Assembly (NCBI GenBank): GCA_903906615.1
Contig: CAIVKT010000734.1
Coordinates: 1 to 8,526 of the forward strand
From: an uncultured Bacteroidota bacterium
Lineage (GTDB): Bacteria > Bacteroidota > Bacteroidia > Chitinophagales > Chitinophagaceae
Direction: 5' to 3'
DNA: 8,526 nt
Position numbers and translations under genes: made by a program. Below, in pieces: positions 1-6,371 of this stretch. The notes beneath the pieces were generated by a model. The model was not told where the DNA came from, did no database searches, and worked only from the letters and a program-made list of their open reading frames with translations. Every line of letters begins with the position of its first letter. Within the stretch, counting starts at the first letter, position 1.

Positions 1-27
1 AAGAAGTAATTCCTACTCCACACACAC

Positions 28-66
28 AATAATAGACCATCCCTACAGGGGTGGTTTATTGTTTTT
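28..66 (+). terminator. Strong hairpin terminator for a gene left of the window
   Basis: Bases 28-43 pair with 48-63 over 16 consecutive positions (four are G-T wobbles) around a TACA loop. A T tract (62-66) follows on the plus strand, so this looks like a rho-independent terminator of a rightward gene. The first bases read AAG AAG TAA, so such a gene could end at base 9, but only two codons are visible and that part is a guess. The minus strand lacks a comparable T run after the stem. Confidence 0.6.
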
Positions 67-84
67 AGTAATGCTCTGGAAGAA

Positions 85-107
85 AAATGGAAGTTTTATT
101 AACCTTT
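85..107 (+). repeat. 23-bp direct repeat, copy 1 (heads a 39-nt unit)
   Basis: This 23-mer starts AAATGGAAG and ends TTAACCTTT. It is repeated without mismatch at 416-438. The unit extends to about 123 and has a diverged relative at 184-222 that shares AAATGGAAG, the central TTAA, and the tail CTCTAC-TGTAAAA, at a 99-nt offset. Confidence 0.75.
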
Positions 108-132
108 CTCTACTTGTAAAATGTTTCCAGCC

Positions 133-155
133 GGTGTTGGTGTTCCACCAACGCC
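133..155. repeat. REP-like palindrome GGTGTTGGTG-TTC-CACCAACGCC
   Basis: A 10-bp stem (133-142 with 146-155, one G-T wobble) closes a TTC loop. An overlapping alternative hairpin, GCCCT (153-157) with AGGGC (163-167), would compete with it. There is no T run behind it, so it is not a typical terminator. It resembles a dispersed intergenic palindrome rather than a coding or RNA gene. Confidence 0.5.
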
Positions 156-183
156 CTCGCACAGGGCAGATAATACGAGCAGT

Positions 184-222
184 AAATGGAAGGAAAATTA
201 AACTTCCTCTACCTGTAAAAGG
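184..222 (+). repeat. Diverged copy of the 39-nt repeat unit
   Basis: It aligns with 85-123 without gaps. Head and tail are conserved and the middle is changed (GAAAA for TTTTA). In this copy GGAAG (188-192) and CTTCC (203-207) can pair as a short hairpin. Shared ancestry with the other copies is inferred from the ungapped alignment. Confidence 0.55.
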
Positions 223-415
223 TTTATTTGGACAATCTACTCGAATCATCCGACCGGATAAGATCCAGGTACACCTCTCGGGGTACTACTTTTTTCAGAC
301 CGTGTTTACTATATTTTTTGCCATCAACAAGATAATAAGTGTGTGTCCGGGATCGACAGCTCAATGTTGTTATTAGCAATAGCACAACGATCAGTCTATT
401 CATAATTGTTCAGCT

Positions 416-438
416 AAATGGAAGTTTTATTAACCTTT
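416..438 (+). repeat. 23-bp direct repeat, copy 2
   Basis: Identical to bases 85-107, 331 nt apart. The following T run (436-441) and the TCCGCC...GGCGGA inverted pair make this the left end of a short structured segment next to the M28 gene. Function unknown. Confidence 0.75.
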
Positions 439-515
439 TTTCCGCCATAACTTAAGCGAAGGATATAGCGAAGGGCGGATTTGGTTTTTGGAATTTGAAA
501 ATTGGAGTTTGAAAT

Positions 516-2168
516 TTATTTATTCAACTCTATCGGCAGCACCAGCACTTTACCATCCCGTGTCACCGTCACCTTGGTCTTATCTCCGGGGCTGAATTTT
601 CCTAAAGCATCCATATAGCTTTGCATCCCATTGATCTTATTGTCGCCAAGTTGTGTGATGATATCTCCCTGCTTGATGCCCGCTTTTATAGCAGGGCGGT
701 TATCGCTCACACCATCCACGCGCACGCCGCCGGTCTCAAAAGTATAGTCGGGCATAATGCCCAGTGTTACTTTAAAGGATGATTTGCCGATTGTCTTTTG
801 TTTCGTTACCAGGTAAGCCGGTTTGGCAGGCTCTTTATCCATCATGGCCAGCACCTTAGTAGCATATTTGATCACCTGCACCTCGCCGGGATAGTTGATC
901 AGTTCCGGCTTATCAGATGGTTTGTGGTAGTCTTTATGCGTGCCCGTAAAGAAGAACAGCACGGGTATGCCCGCATTATAAAAGCTGGTATGGTCTGATG
1001 GGCCTACACCTGAGCTGTCTATGACCAGCTTAAAATCTTCGCCACCCATGCTCACCACCTTTTCCCATACCGGCGATGTGCCTACGCCGCCGAGCGTAAG
1101 GGCATGGGTGCTGTCGTTGAGCCGGCCCACCATGTCCAGGTTCATCATATAGGCTATGCGCGCGCTGTCTATGTTCTGGTCTTTTACAAATGCCTTGGAG
1201 CCGTATAGCCCCAGCTCCTCGCCGGTGAAGTTGATGAAGAGATAATTATAGTGTTTCAGCTTTTTGCTTTTCACCCACTTGGCTATCTGCAATACCGCCG
1301 CTGTGCCGCTGGCATTATCATCGGCGCCATGGTGTATCTGGTGTTCTTTTACCGCATTGGCAAACAGGCTGTTGCCATCCTCGCCATAGCCCAGGTGGTC
1401 GTAGTGTGCGCCTATGATCACGGTATATTTTGCGCCATTATCAATATAGGCAGCCAGGTTGCTGGCCGTGCGCTCCGATCTGTTGATGAGTATATTCAGA
1501 TCAATAGGTATGGACTTTTCATTCCCGAAGATGTATTTGCGGTAAGCGGCATTAGACATATACACCACAGGTATGCCCAGCGGCTCATACTCCGAGTGCT
1601 TGTTGAACGAAGGCTCCCATTTGCTACCATAGCTGTCGTAAAACACTACGCCTGTAGCACCTTGTTTCTCCATTTCTTTGGCCTTTTCATTCATCACCTT
1701 CTCCGCGTCAAAGTGCGGGTCATCGGCATTAGTGGCATCGGTGTAAAGGGCTACCAGCGCTATATTCCCTTGCTCCATCACATCGGGCAGCACATCGCCC
1801 GTTACGCGCTTGTTAGCGCTAAAGGCCAGCGGGAAGGCATCTTCAGGCACCCGCAGCGAGGCTATGCCCACGCGTACTTGTGTAGCGCCGGATATTTCTT
1901 TACCGTAGGTGAAATGAAAAGGGTAGTAATATTCTCCCTTATAGGGCAGTATGCTGGCATCCTTGTATTGCTTTACTATATAATCTGCTGCTATGGCCTC
2001 TCCCTTAGTGCCTGTGCGGCGGCCCTCAAGCTCATCCGATGCGAGGTAAGTAATATCTGCCTGTAGCTGCGCGATCTCCCTGCGGTCTGCTTTTTTCTGT
2101 GCATGTGCTGCCGGCGTAGTGGTAAGTAGGGCTGCCAATATCAATAAACTCAGTAAACGAACAGGCAT
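516..2168 (-). CDS. Secreted M28 family zinc aminopeptidase with C-terminal PDZ domain
   Basis: Predicted exported di-zinc peptidase of family M28, 550 residues. A signal peptide occupies residues 1-23 (hydrophobic core, then AHA before Gln24), so the protein acts in the periplasm or outside the cell. Residues about 90-240 look like a PA-type insert. The M28 core carries the expected ligands: His255 (GAHYDHLG), Asp284 (GADDNASG), catalytic Glu317 with Glu318 (TGEELG), Asp345 (NLDMVG) and His415 (DYHKPSD). A PDZ domain covers about 464-550 (GGVRVDGV, AGIKQGDII). M28-PA-PDZ proteins of this layout are frequent in Bacteroidota and usually release N-terminal amino acids from peptides; the exact substrate is unknown. 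I chose ATG at 2168 because the alternative TTG at 2186 lies in the TACATTTG promoter box and because the signal peptide begins at this Met. The gene is probably monocistronic. Confidence 0.95.
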   Translation of the reverse strand: MPVRLLSLLILAALLTTTPAAHAQKKADRREIAQLQADITYLASDELEGRRTGTKGEAIAADYIVKQYKDASILPYKGEYYYPFHFTYGKEISGATQVRVGIASLRVPEDAFPLAFSANKRVTGDVLPDVMEQGNIALVALYTDATNADDPHFDAEKVMNEKAKEMEKQGATGVVFYDSYGSKWEPSFNKHSEYEPLGIPVVYMSNAAYRKYIFGNEKSIPIDLNILINRSERTASNLAAYIDNGAKYTVIIGAHYDHLGYGEDGNSLFANAVKEHQIHHGADDNASGTAAVLQIAKWVKSKKLKHYNYLFINFTGEELGLYGSKAFVKDQNIDSARIAYMMNLDMVGRLNDSTHALTLGGVGTSPVWEKVVSMGGEDFKLVIDSSGVGPSDHTSFYNAGIPVLFFFTGTHKDYHKPSDKPELINYPGEVQVIKYATKVLAMMDKEPAKPAYLVTKQKTIGKSSFKVTLGIMPDYTFETGGVRVDGVSDNRPAIKAGIKQGDIITQLGDNKINGMQSYMDALGKFSPGDKTKVTVTRDGKVLVLPIELNK

Positions 2169-2183
2169 AGAAGGGATTTGATA

Positions 2184-2191
2184 CAAATGTA
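2184..2191 (-). promoter_or_regulatory. Bacteroidota -7 box TACATTTG of the M28 peptidase gene
   Basis: On the minus strand TACATTTG matches TAnnTTTG exactly and ends 15 nt before ATG 2168. Transcription would begin about 5-8 nt downstream, giving a leader of roughly 10 nt without a Shine-Dalgarno sequence. No good TTG is seen at the -33 position. Confidence 0.6.
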
Positions 2192-2236
2192 ATAAAAGGT
2201 AACGATGTGTATAGGTGATACGGGCATTTAAATCAT

Positions 2237-2264
2237 AAAAAAAGCCGCTTCAGAAGGAAGCGGC
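2237..2264 (-). terminator. Rho-independent terminator of scpB
   Basis: GCCGCTTC (2244-2251) and GAAGCGGC (2257-2264) form a perfect 8-bp GC-rich stem with a 5-nt loop. On the minus strand this is followed by seven T (2243-2237). It lies 56 nt after the scpB stop and before the M28 promoter, so it separates the two minus-strand genes transcriptionally. Confidence 0.9.
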
Positions 2265-2319
2265 GGGTTGTGAATTTAAAATATGCTCAAGGCTACTTTA
2301 AATTACGACTTTTAGAGGT

Positions 2320-3003
2320 CTACGATGCTTGTTTCAGTTGGCCCTGCACGTCTACAAGCACGGCGGTATTCTGTATATCTTCAGGTACTGCTTCCAGTGC
2401 GCTGGTAGGCATTACTATCTGCAGGTCGGTGATGTCCTTTAGTTGTGGCAGTTGCGCCGGCGAGTTGATGCCCAGGTAATCCATAAAGCTCTTAGAGGTA
2501 TTATAGATAAGGGGTTTGCCCACCATGTTCTCGTTGCGGCCGCTGATCACTATCAATTCCTTTTCCAGCAGCTTTTGGATGCTGTAGTCGGCGCTCACAC
2601 CACGTATATATTCTATTTCGCTCTTGGTTATAGGCTGTTTATAGGCAATAATAGATAATGTTTCCATTGCCGCTGTAGACAGCTTTTTGATGTGCTTTTC
2701 GCCATTGAGCTGCAATACGGTCTTATGGTATGCCTTCTTGGTGAGGAACTGGTAGCCGCCACCTATTTCTTTCAGCTGAAAAGGATAATATTCTGCTTCA
2801 TATTTTTCGCGGATGGCTTCCAGGCATGTGGCTATGCGGTCTGATTCAATAACTGTTTCCAGCGCTTGTCCCAGTACCTCCGTCATTTCTATCTGTGTCA
2901 GTGGGCGTTCGCTTGCGAATACAAGGGCTTCCACGTGCGGCATTAATTGTTCGATATCCATGCTTTCTACTTTTGCTTTTTCACTATCGAAATTAGTGTA
3001 CAT
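2320..3003 (-). CDS. scpB: Segregation and condensation protein B (ScpB)
   Basis: ScpB is the winged-helix subunit that joins ScpA and the SMC ATPase in the cytoplasmic condensin complex, which compacts and separates sister chromosomes. The protein has 227 residues, close to family length. The N-terminal winged helix begins at HVEALVFASERPLT (23-36). The second begins at LSTAAMETLSIIAYKQPITKSEIEYIRG (108-135), followed by the conserved GRNENMVGKPLIY (155-167) and FMDYLGI (173-179). The C-terminus is a short, poorly conserved tail. ATG 3003 is the longest start, but its GGAGG abuts the codon with no spacing. Met15 (ATG at 2961, giving MDIEQLMPHVEALVFAS) fits family N-termini better and may be the real start; a near-consensus box TAATTTCG (2995-2988) lies suitably before it. 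scpA is not in the window. The gene ends before a strong terminator. Confidence 0.95.
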   Translation of the reverse strand: MYTNFDSEKAKVESMDIEQLMPHVEALVFASERPLTQIEMTEVLGQALETVIESDRIATCLEAIREKYEAEYYPFQLKEIGGGYQFLTKKAYHKTVLQLNGEKHIKKLSTAAMETLSIIAYKQPITKSEIEYIRGVSADYSIQKLLEKELIVISGRNENMVGKPLIYNTSKSFMDYLGINSPAQLPQLKDITDLQIVMPTSALEAVPEDIQNTAVLVDVQGQLKQAS

Positions 3004-3067
3004 CCTCCGACCTTAAGGATTTAGTAATGCACAGATGTGAATAACTCAATTACCCCGCTGCCGCAGA

Positions 3068-3080
3068 TTTACAATGTAAA
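3068..3080. promoter_or_regulatory. Palindrome TTTACAATGTAAA in the scpB/membrane-protein divergent spacer
   Basis: A perfect 6-bp inverted repeat around one A lies between the two divergent genes, 65 nt before scpB ATG 3003 and 85 nt before the opposite -7 box. It overlaps a weak minus-strand TACCTTTA (3084-3077), one base off the TAnnTTTG consensus. It could be an operator, but in AT-rich spacer DNA chance is a real alternative. Confidence 0.3.
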
Positions 3081-3164
3081 GGTACAGCTATCATTTCTAA
3101 TGCTTTCATAATGTATTGCTGCCAGCCCACACCAAACGAATTTAACCACATGGGTTATTTGGAC

Positions 3165-3172
3165 TATATTTG
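3165..3172 (+). promoter_or_regulatory. Bacteroidota -7 box TATATTTG of the GT-C-like gene
   Basis: An exact TAnnTTTG match, with TTTA (3141-3144) near the expected -33 position. Its last three bases are the in-frame TTG at 3170, so that codon should lie upstream of the transcript and cannot serve as the start. Confidence 0.55.
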
Positions 3173-3196
3173 TTTGCATATAATCCACCACACTCT

Positions 3197-4873
3197 TTGT
3201 CTATAAGAAACAGGTCTGCCACAGCATCTAATCGCACCATACCCACCGGGCTGCTTTTTGGGCTGCTCTGGTTATTGCTCTTTGTGCTTTACTTCCCTGC
3301 TGCTAAGGCAGGCTTCGTTACCGACTTCACCGGCTGGCTCGATTCTGTCCGCAACAACAGCTTTCGCGAGTTCATCAACCGTACCCACTTCCAGGCGCGC
3401 AGCCTGTACCAGTTCACACAGTTCAGTACATGGGTGTGGTATAAATTGTTTGGGGTAAATGAGTGGGCATGGCATATACTATTCATTACCCTACACGCTA
3501 TTAATGCCACTATGCTTTATATACTATGCCGCCGCTTGCTGGCCGATGTAGGTGTATCTAAAGCGAGTGGAATACCAGTGGGCGGTGCAGTGCTTTTTTG
3601 TGTATCGCCCTATATATCAGAGGTGGTAGTGTGGGAGCCTTCCTATCATTTTTTACAGGGCCTGCTGCTCATACTCGTTATACTGCTTTGTACGCAGCAG
3701 TATATATATACCGGGGCGGGCAAGTACGCCATTGGCGCAGTAAGTATATACTTAGTCTCCGTCTTTACTCTGGAGATATTTTATATCACCCCGGTGCTGG
3801 TGCTTACGCTCGGCCTGTTTTACAGCAAGGGTACCGATGCCGATAAAAGAAGGTGTAGGCACATCACCACACACTTTTTCGTGCCTATGTTGCTGCTGTT
3901 GCTCGCGCGTTTCTTTGGTTACCGTATCTACTCCGGCGACTGGGTATCGCGCATAGGTTCCGGCGCTATGACGATGGTAACGTGGGCAAGTTTTGGTAAG
4001 CCTGCAAAATATTTATTTCACCTGCTGTTCCTTGGCAGGTTCTTTAGTGATGATGTGCGGCAGAGTGTATATGCTGCCTGCGACTCCATACCCGGTATGC
4101 TGGTGTTCTACGGATGCGCTGTAGCATTGCTGGCTTTCATCATCAGTCGCTTCGGTACTATGAGTGGCAAAAGCAAAGTAGCGGCACTGCTGTTCGTATG
4201 GATGTGTACTGCCCTTGCGCTGCTGATACCGCTTTGGTTTGCAAGCGATATGCTGGTGGTCTACGATCGCTACACTTACTTTGCAGGCGCGTTCTTTTAT
4301 GTGCTGTTTGCGGTGCTGGTATCCTTCATTACCATGCGGTATGTGGGTACTGCTATCGTTGTATTGTTTGGGCTGATCAATCTGCGCTTTGCCATACAGG
4401 TGAGCCGCTACTGGAATAAATCGGCCCGTGTAGTGTATAGCCTCCTGCACAACCTGCCCGATGCCCGCAACAAAACCATGATACTGCTGAACCTGCCACA
4501 ATCTATGCACGGGGTACCCATGATAGGCGCTGAAAAGAACAGCGAATACAAGCTGATGCACGACCTGCTGATACCCGAAAAGCCGCTGACGAATACGGTG
4601 TATGATGCACTGGCCTACAACATGCTGACCCCCACAGATGGCGCGCATGTAAACGTGGTGAATGACAGTACCATAAAAGTGACCCTGAACCAATGGGGTA
4701 CCTGGTGGTGGTTCGAGACCAGAGGAGCAAACGGCTACTGGACCAGCGACTACAAACTAAACCTGCGCGACCCGGGCCACTGGTATGAGCTTACCCTCCG
4801 CAAGCCCGCCGATCAATACCTAATCCTCTACAGCGTAGGCGATCAATGGAAAGTGGTGGATATGAGCAACTAG
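3197..4873 (+). CDS. Multi-spanning GT-C-like membrane protein, putative glycosyltransferase
   Basis: About 558 residues. Residues 1-15 are polar and basic, followed by roughly ten hydrophobic segments (about 16-36, 92-112, 127-146, 152-169, 178-206, 227-243, 268-283, 299-317, 327-348, 360-400). A soluble tail of some 150 residues (405-558) is rich in aromatic residues (GTWWWFETRGANGYW). The first outer loop has acidic residues after TM1 (TDFTGWLDS, 42-50), as GT-C enzymes have. SPYISEVVVWEP (137-148) and YDRYTYFAG (356-364) recall the TMTC/PMT-like families, which use polyprenyl-phosphate sugars at the outer face of the inner membrane. This is resemblance by eye and activity is unproven. The start is uncertain: TTG 3170 lies in the promoter box, no in-frame ATG exists near the N-terminus, and TTG 3197 is the next candidate. 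The gene stands alone, convergent with the oxidoreductase gene. Confidence 0.8.
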   Translation: MSIRNRSATASNRTIPTGLLFGLLWLLLFVLYFPAAKAGFVTDFTGWLDSVRNNSFREFINRTHFQARSLYQFTQFSTWVWYKLFGVNEWAWHILFITLHAINATMLYILCRRLLADVGVSKASGIPVGGAVLFCVSPYISEVVVWEPSYHFLQGLLLILVILLCTQQYIYTGAGKYAIGAVSIYLVSVFTLEIFYITPVLVLTLGLFYSKGTDADKRRCRHITTHFFVPMLLLLLARFFGYRIYSGDWVSRIGSGAMTMVTWASFGKPAKYLFHLLFLGRFFSDDVRQSVYAACDSIPGMLVFYGCAVALLAFIISRFGTMSGKSKVAALLFVWMCTALALLIPLWFASDMLVVYDRYTYFAGAFFYVLFAVLVSFITMRYVGTAIVVLFGLINLRFAIQVSRYWNKSARVVYSLLHNLPDARNKTMILLNLPQSMHGVPMIGAEKNSEYKLMHDLLIPEKPLTNTVYDALAYNMLTPTDGAHVNVVNDSTIKVTLNQWGTWWWFETRGANGYWTSDYKLNLRDPGHWYELTLRKPADQYLILYSVGDQWKVVDMSN

Positions 4874-4932
4874 AATAACGAACAGGATTAACTGATGAGG
4901 GCTGCAAAATCAATATAGAATAACACCAGTTG

Positions 4933-4952
4933 CCATGGCCTTTAGGCCGTGG
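4933..4952. repeat. REP-like hairpin CCATGGCC-TTTA-GGCCGTGG
   Basis: An 8-bp stem (one T-G wobble) closes a TTTA loop. A smaller relative with the same loop, TGGC-TTTA-GCCG, follows at 4971-4982. Both lie between convergent genes. Lack of a T tract argues against a classical terminator, so a dispersed intergenic repeat is more likely. Confidence 0.55.
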
Positions 4953-5003
4953 GTGAATGTAGAATGTGGATGGCTTTAGCCGAAATAACTTGCGAAGGAA
5001 ATT

Positions 5004-5054
5004 CCCCCTTGTAGCTTGGTCCCGATAGCTATCGGGATGCGTGGGCGAAGGGGG
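5004..5054. repeat. Nested palindrome: CCCCCTT...AAGGGGG around an 18-bp perfect palindrome
   Basis: TCCCGATAGCTATCGGGA (5020-5037) is a perfect 18-bp palindrome. It is enclosed by an outer inverted pair, CCCCCTT (5004-5010) and AAGGGGG (5048-5054). A further GGGGG follows at 5058-5062. From memory, similar TCCCGATAGC/GCTATCGGGA palindromes with C-tract and G-tract flanks recur in Bacteroidota intergenic DNA. The position in a convergent gap would let it block read-through in both directions. Confidence 0.7.
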
Positions 5055-5094
5055 CCAGGGGGATGTTAATACAAAACATGAAATAAACTCGCGC

Positions 5095-6135
5095 CTACAC
5101 TTCAATCCCCACATCGCCATCCACGGGGTGCCCCGTGCAGGTAAGTATTGCCCCGTGCTGCAAGTCCATATCCATCAGCACCTCGTTATAGGACAGCCAC
5201 ACCTTGCCACTGGTGCAGCGAGCAGCGCAACTGCCACACCTGCCCACCTCGCAGCTATAGGGTAGCGATATGCCCTGCTTCTTTGCCGCCTGCAAAATGC
5301 TATCAGGGTATTGTACCGGGAAGCGGTAGGTTTTGCCATCGTGGTTCAACGTCACAGTATGTGTGGACTTATCCGGTGGCTCTACTGCTTTTACTTGCCT
5401 GTCATTGGTATTGAAATTCTCTTTCCTGATGTTGTTACTATTTACCCCATTTTCTTCCAGCGACAATGTGGCCATGCGCATATAAGCGAATGGCCCGCAG
5501 ATATAAAACAAGATATGCTCCAACGGAGTATGAGCATACTCTTTAAGCAGTACCGGCAGCAACTCCTTACTCAGCCTGGTACGTTTCAAGTTGAAGTTGG
5601 TACTGTACAAAAACTCCACTTTAAATCGCCCAGGGAAAGCAGCGATGAGTCCGTGCAGTTCGACATAAAACACCACATCATTCTTATCCCTGTTGCTGTA
5701 GATAAGTACTACCTGTTTATCCGGCTGCGTATGCAGTATAGTTTTGATCAGCGAGAACACCGGCGTGATGCCTATACCCGCAGCAAAGAAGAATACTTGC
5801 CCATACACCCCTATATCCGAAGGCAGCGTGAATAAGCCCGCCGCGCCGGTGGTCAGTAGTCGTTCTCCCACCACAGCCCTGTCTATGAGCAGGCGGGAGT
5901 AGGCACCATTATCCACTCGCTTCACTGTAAAAGAAAGCGCGGCATCAACATCCGGACTTGATGAGAGAGAATAAGAACGCCGCTCCTCCCGCCCATGATG
6001 CGTAAAAGCAAACGTGATGAACTGCCCCGCCACATAGGGTATAGCGCTGCCATCGGCATAAGTAACAGTAAAGGTTTTCACCCCCGCAGTTTCTTCTTTG
6101 ATAGAAGTAATAATTGCTGTTTGGAATATGGACAT
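5095..6135 (-). CDS. Ferredoxin-NADP reductase-like oxidoreductase with C-terminal [2Fe-2S] domain (PaaE type)
   Basis: Soluble electron-transfer protein of 346 residues with three domains in order: FAD-binding barrel (about 1-105, RRSYSLSS at 52-59), NAD(P)-binding domain (about 112-235, FFFAAGIGITPV at 115-126 and FYICGPFAYM at 210-219) and plant-type ferredoxin domain (about 258-346). The cluster ligands are Cys295, Cys300, Cys303 and Cys333 (C-x4-C-x2-C-x29-C). Such proteins pass electrons from NAD(P)H through FAD to the iron-sulfur cluster and on to an oxygenase or another acceptor. PaaE of the phenylacetyl-CoA epoxidase has this architecture, but no paaABCD or other oxygenase genes are in the window, so the partner is unknown and a paa symbol is not justified. 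ATG 6135 has a leader of about 25-30 nt containing a C/G-rich hairpin. The gene is probably monocistronic. Confidence 0.92.
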   Translation of the reverse strand: MSIFQTAIITSIKEETAGVKTFTVTYADGSAIPYVAGQFITFAFTHHGREERRSYSLSSSPDVDAALSFTVKRVDNGAYSRLLIDRAVVGERLLTTGAAGLFTLPSDIGVYGQVFFFAAGIGITPVFSLIKTILHTQPDKQVVLIYSNRDKNDVVFYVELHGLIAAFPGRFKVEFLYSTNFNLKRTRLSKELLPVLLKEYAHTPLEHILFYICGPFAYMRMATLSLEENGVNSNNIRKENFNTNDRQVKAVEPPDKSTHTVTLNHDGKTYRFPVQYPDSILQAAKKQGISLPYSCEVGRCGSCAARCTSGKVWLSYNEVLMDMDLQHGAILTCTGHPVDGDVGIEV

Positions 6136-6150
6136 AGAAGAACCCCTAAC

Positions 6151-6162
6151 CCCCTAAAGGGG
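6151..6162 (-). promoter_or_regulatory. CCCC-TTTA-GGGG hairpin at the predicted 5' end of the oxidoreductase mRNA
   Basis: CCCC (6151-6154) and GGGG (6159-6162) pair around a 4-nt loop between the -7 box and ATG 6135. A second C-run (6143-6146) offers an alternative partner. On the transcript it reads CCCCTTTAGGGGG followed by TTAGGGG, close to where transcription should start. It may stabilise the message or simply be a fragment of a common intergenic repeat. Confidence 0.4.
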
Positions 6163-6167
6163 AACTG

Positions 6168-6175
6168 CAAATTTA
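6168..6175 (-). promoter_or_regulatory. Bacteroidota -7 box TAAATTTG of the oxidoreductase gene
   Basis: An exact TAnnTTTG match on the minus strand, 32 nt before ATG 6135. The predicted transcript start is near 6161-6163. The -33 region shows no clear TTG. Confidence 0.55.
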
Positions 6176-6238
6176 TACAAGTAATGACGATTAATTTATC
6201 TTATTGAAATGGTAAAGAGTATGGGTTTAACATAGCCC

Positions 6239-6293
6239 ACGGTTTTAACCGTAGGTATAGAAAAGACAACATCTTCATAACGGTTTTAACCGT
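6239..6293. repeat. Pair of identical 14-bp REP-like palindromes (ACGGTTTTAACCGT x2)
   Basis: ACGGTT-TT-AACCGT occurs at 6239-6252 and again, without change, at 6280-6293, a 41-nt period. Each copy is a 6-bp inverted repeat around TT; copy 2 extends to 7 bp. A degenerate third copy, GGGTTTAAC, lies at 6223-6231. The pair sits between the divergent oxidoreductase and arfB promoters. It looks like a BIME-type arrangement, though a regulatory dimer site is possible. Confidence 0.65.
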
Positions 6294-6359
6294 TTCCCTC
6301 CTCGCACAGAATGTAACTCACAAGAAACACTCAACTTTATAGCGTGTGTTTTTTATCCC

Positions 6360-6367
6360 TAACTTTG
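6360..6367 (+). promoter_or_regulatory. Bacteroidota -7 box TAACTTTG of arfB
   Basis: An exact TAnnTTTG match ending only four bases before the GTG start codon at 6372. Its TAA is also an in-frame stop, so no upstream start is possible. The transcript should therefore begin at or beside the start codon. Confidence 0.6.
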
Positions 6368-6371
6368 CACC

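Larger units (their letters stand above)
67..515. other. Repeat-rich intergenic spacer without a convincing gene
   Basis: About 450 bases lie between the left terminator and the stop codon of the M28 peptidase gene. Open frames exist on both strands (for example 59-376 plus and 43-249 minus), but their translations resemble no family I know, overlap each other, and owe their repeated peptide patterns to the DNA repeats. The spacer holds two exact copies and one diverged copy of an AAATGGAAG-headed repeat, a 10-bp-stem hairpin at 133-155, a smaller hairpin at 269-286 followed by a T6 run (290-295), and an inverted pair TCCGCC/GGCGGA (441-446 and 474-479) enclosing two AGCGAAGG copies (455-462, 467-474). 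No tRNA or rRNA is recognisable. Confidence 0.6.

Noticed and set aside
43..376. Overlapping open frames 59-376 (plus) and 43-249 (minus)
   Set aside because: They share the same DNA, begin within or beside the terminator hairpin, resemble no known family, and their internal peptide repeats simply reflect the DNA repeats at 85-123 and 184-222.
85..438. CRISPR array
   Set aside because: Only two exact copies plus one diverged copy, with unequal spacing (99 and 232 nt) and no cas genes.
1251..2066. 271-codon plus-strand open frame
   Set aside because: It is the antisense shadow of the M28 peptidase gene, which has full catalytic motifs on the other strand.
2169..2186. TTG start for the M28 peptidase at 2186
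   Set aside because: The codon is part of the TACATTTG -7 box, and the six extra residues precede a complete signal peptide starting at ATG 2168.
3150..3206. Short ATG frame of 18 codons in front of the membrane protein gene
   Set aside because: It spans the -7 box, so its start would lie upstream of the predicted transcript, and it is out of frame with the main gene.
4013..4693. 226-codon minus-strand open frame
   Set aside because: It is the antisense shadow of the membrane protein gene; its His/Gln/Tyr-rich translation is an artefact of that gene's codon use.
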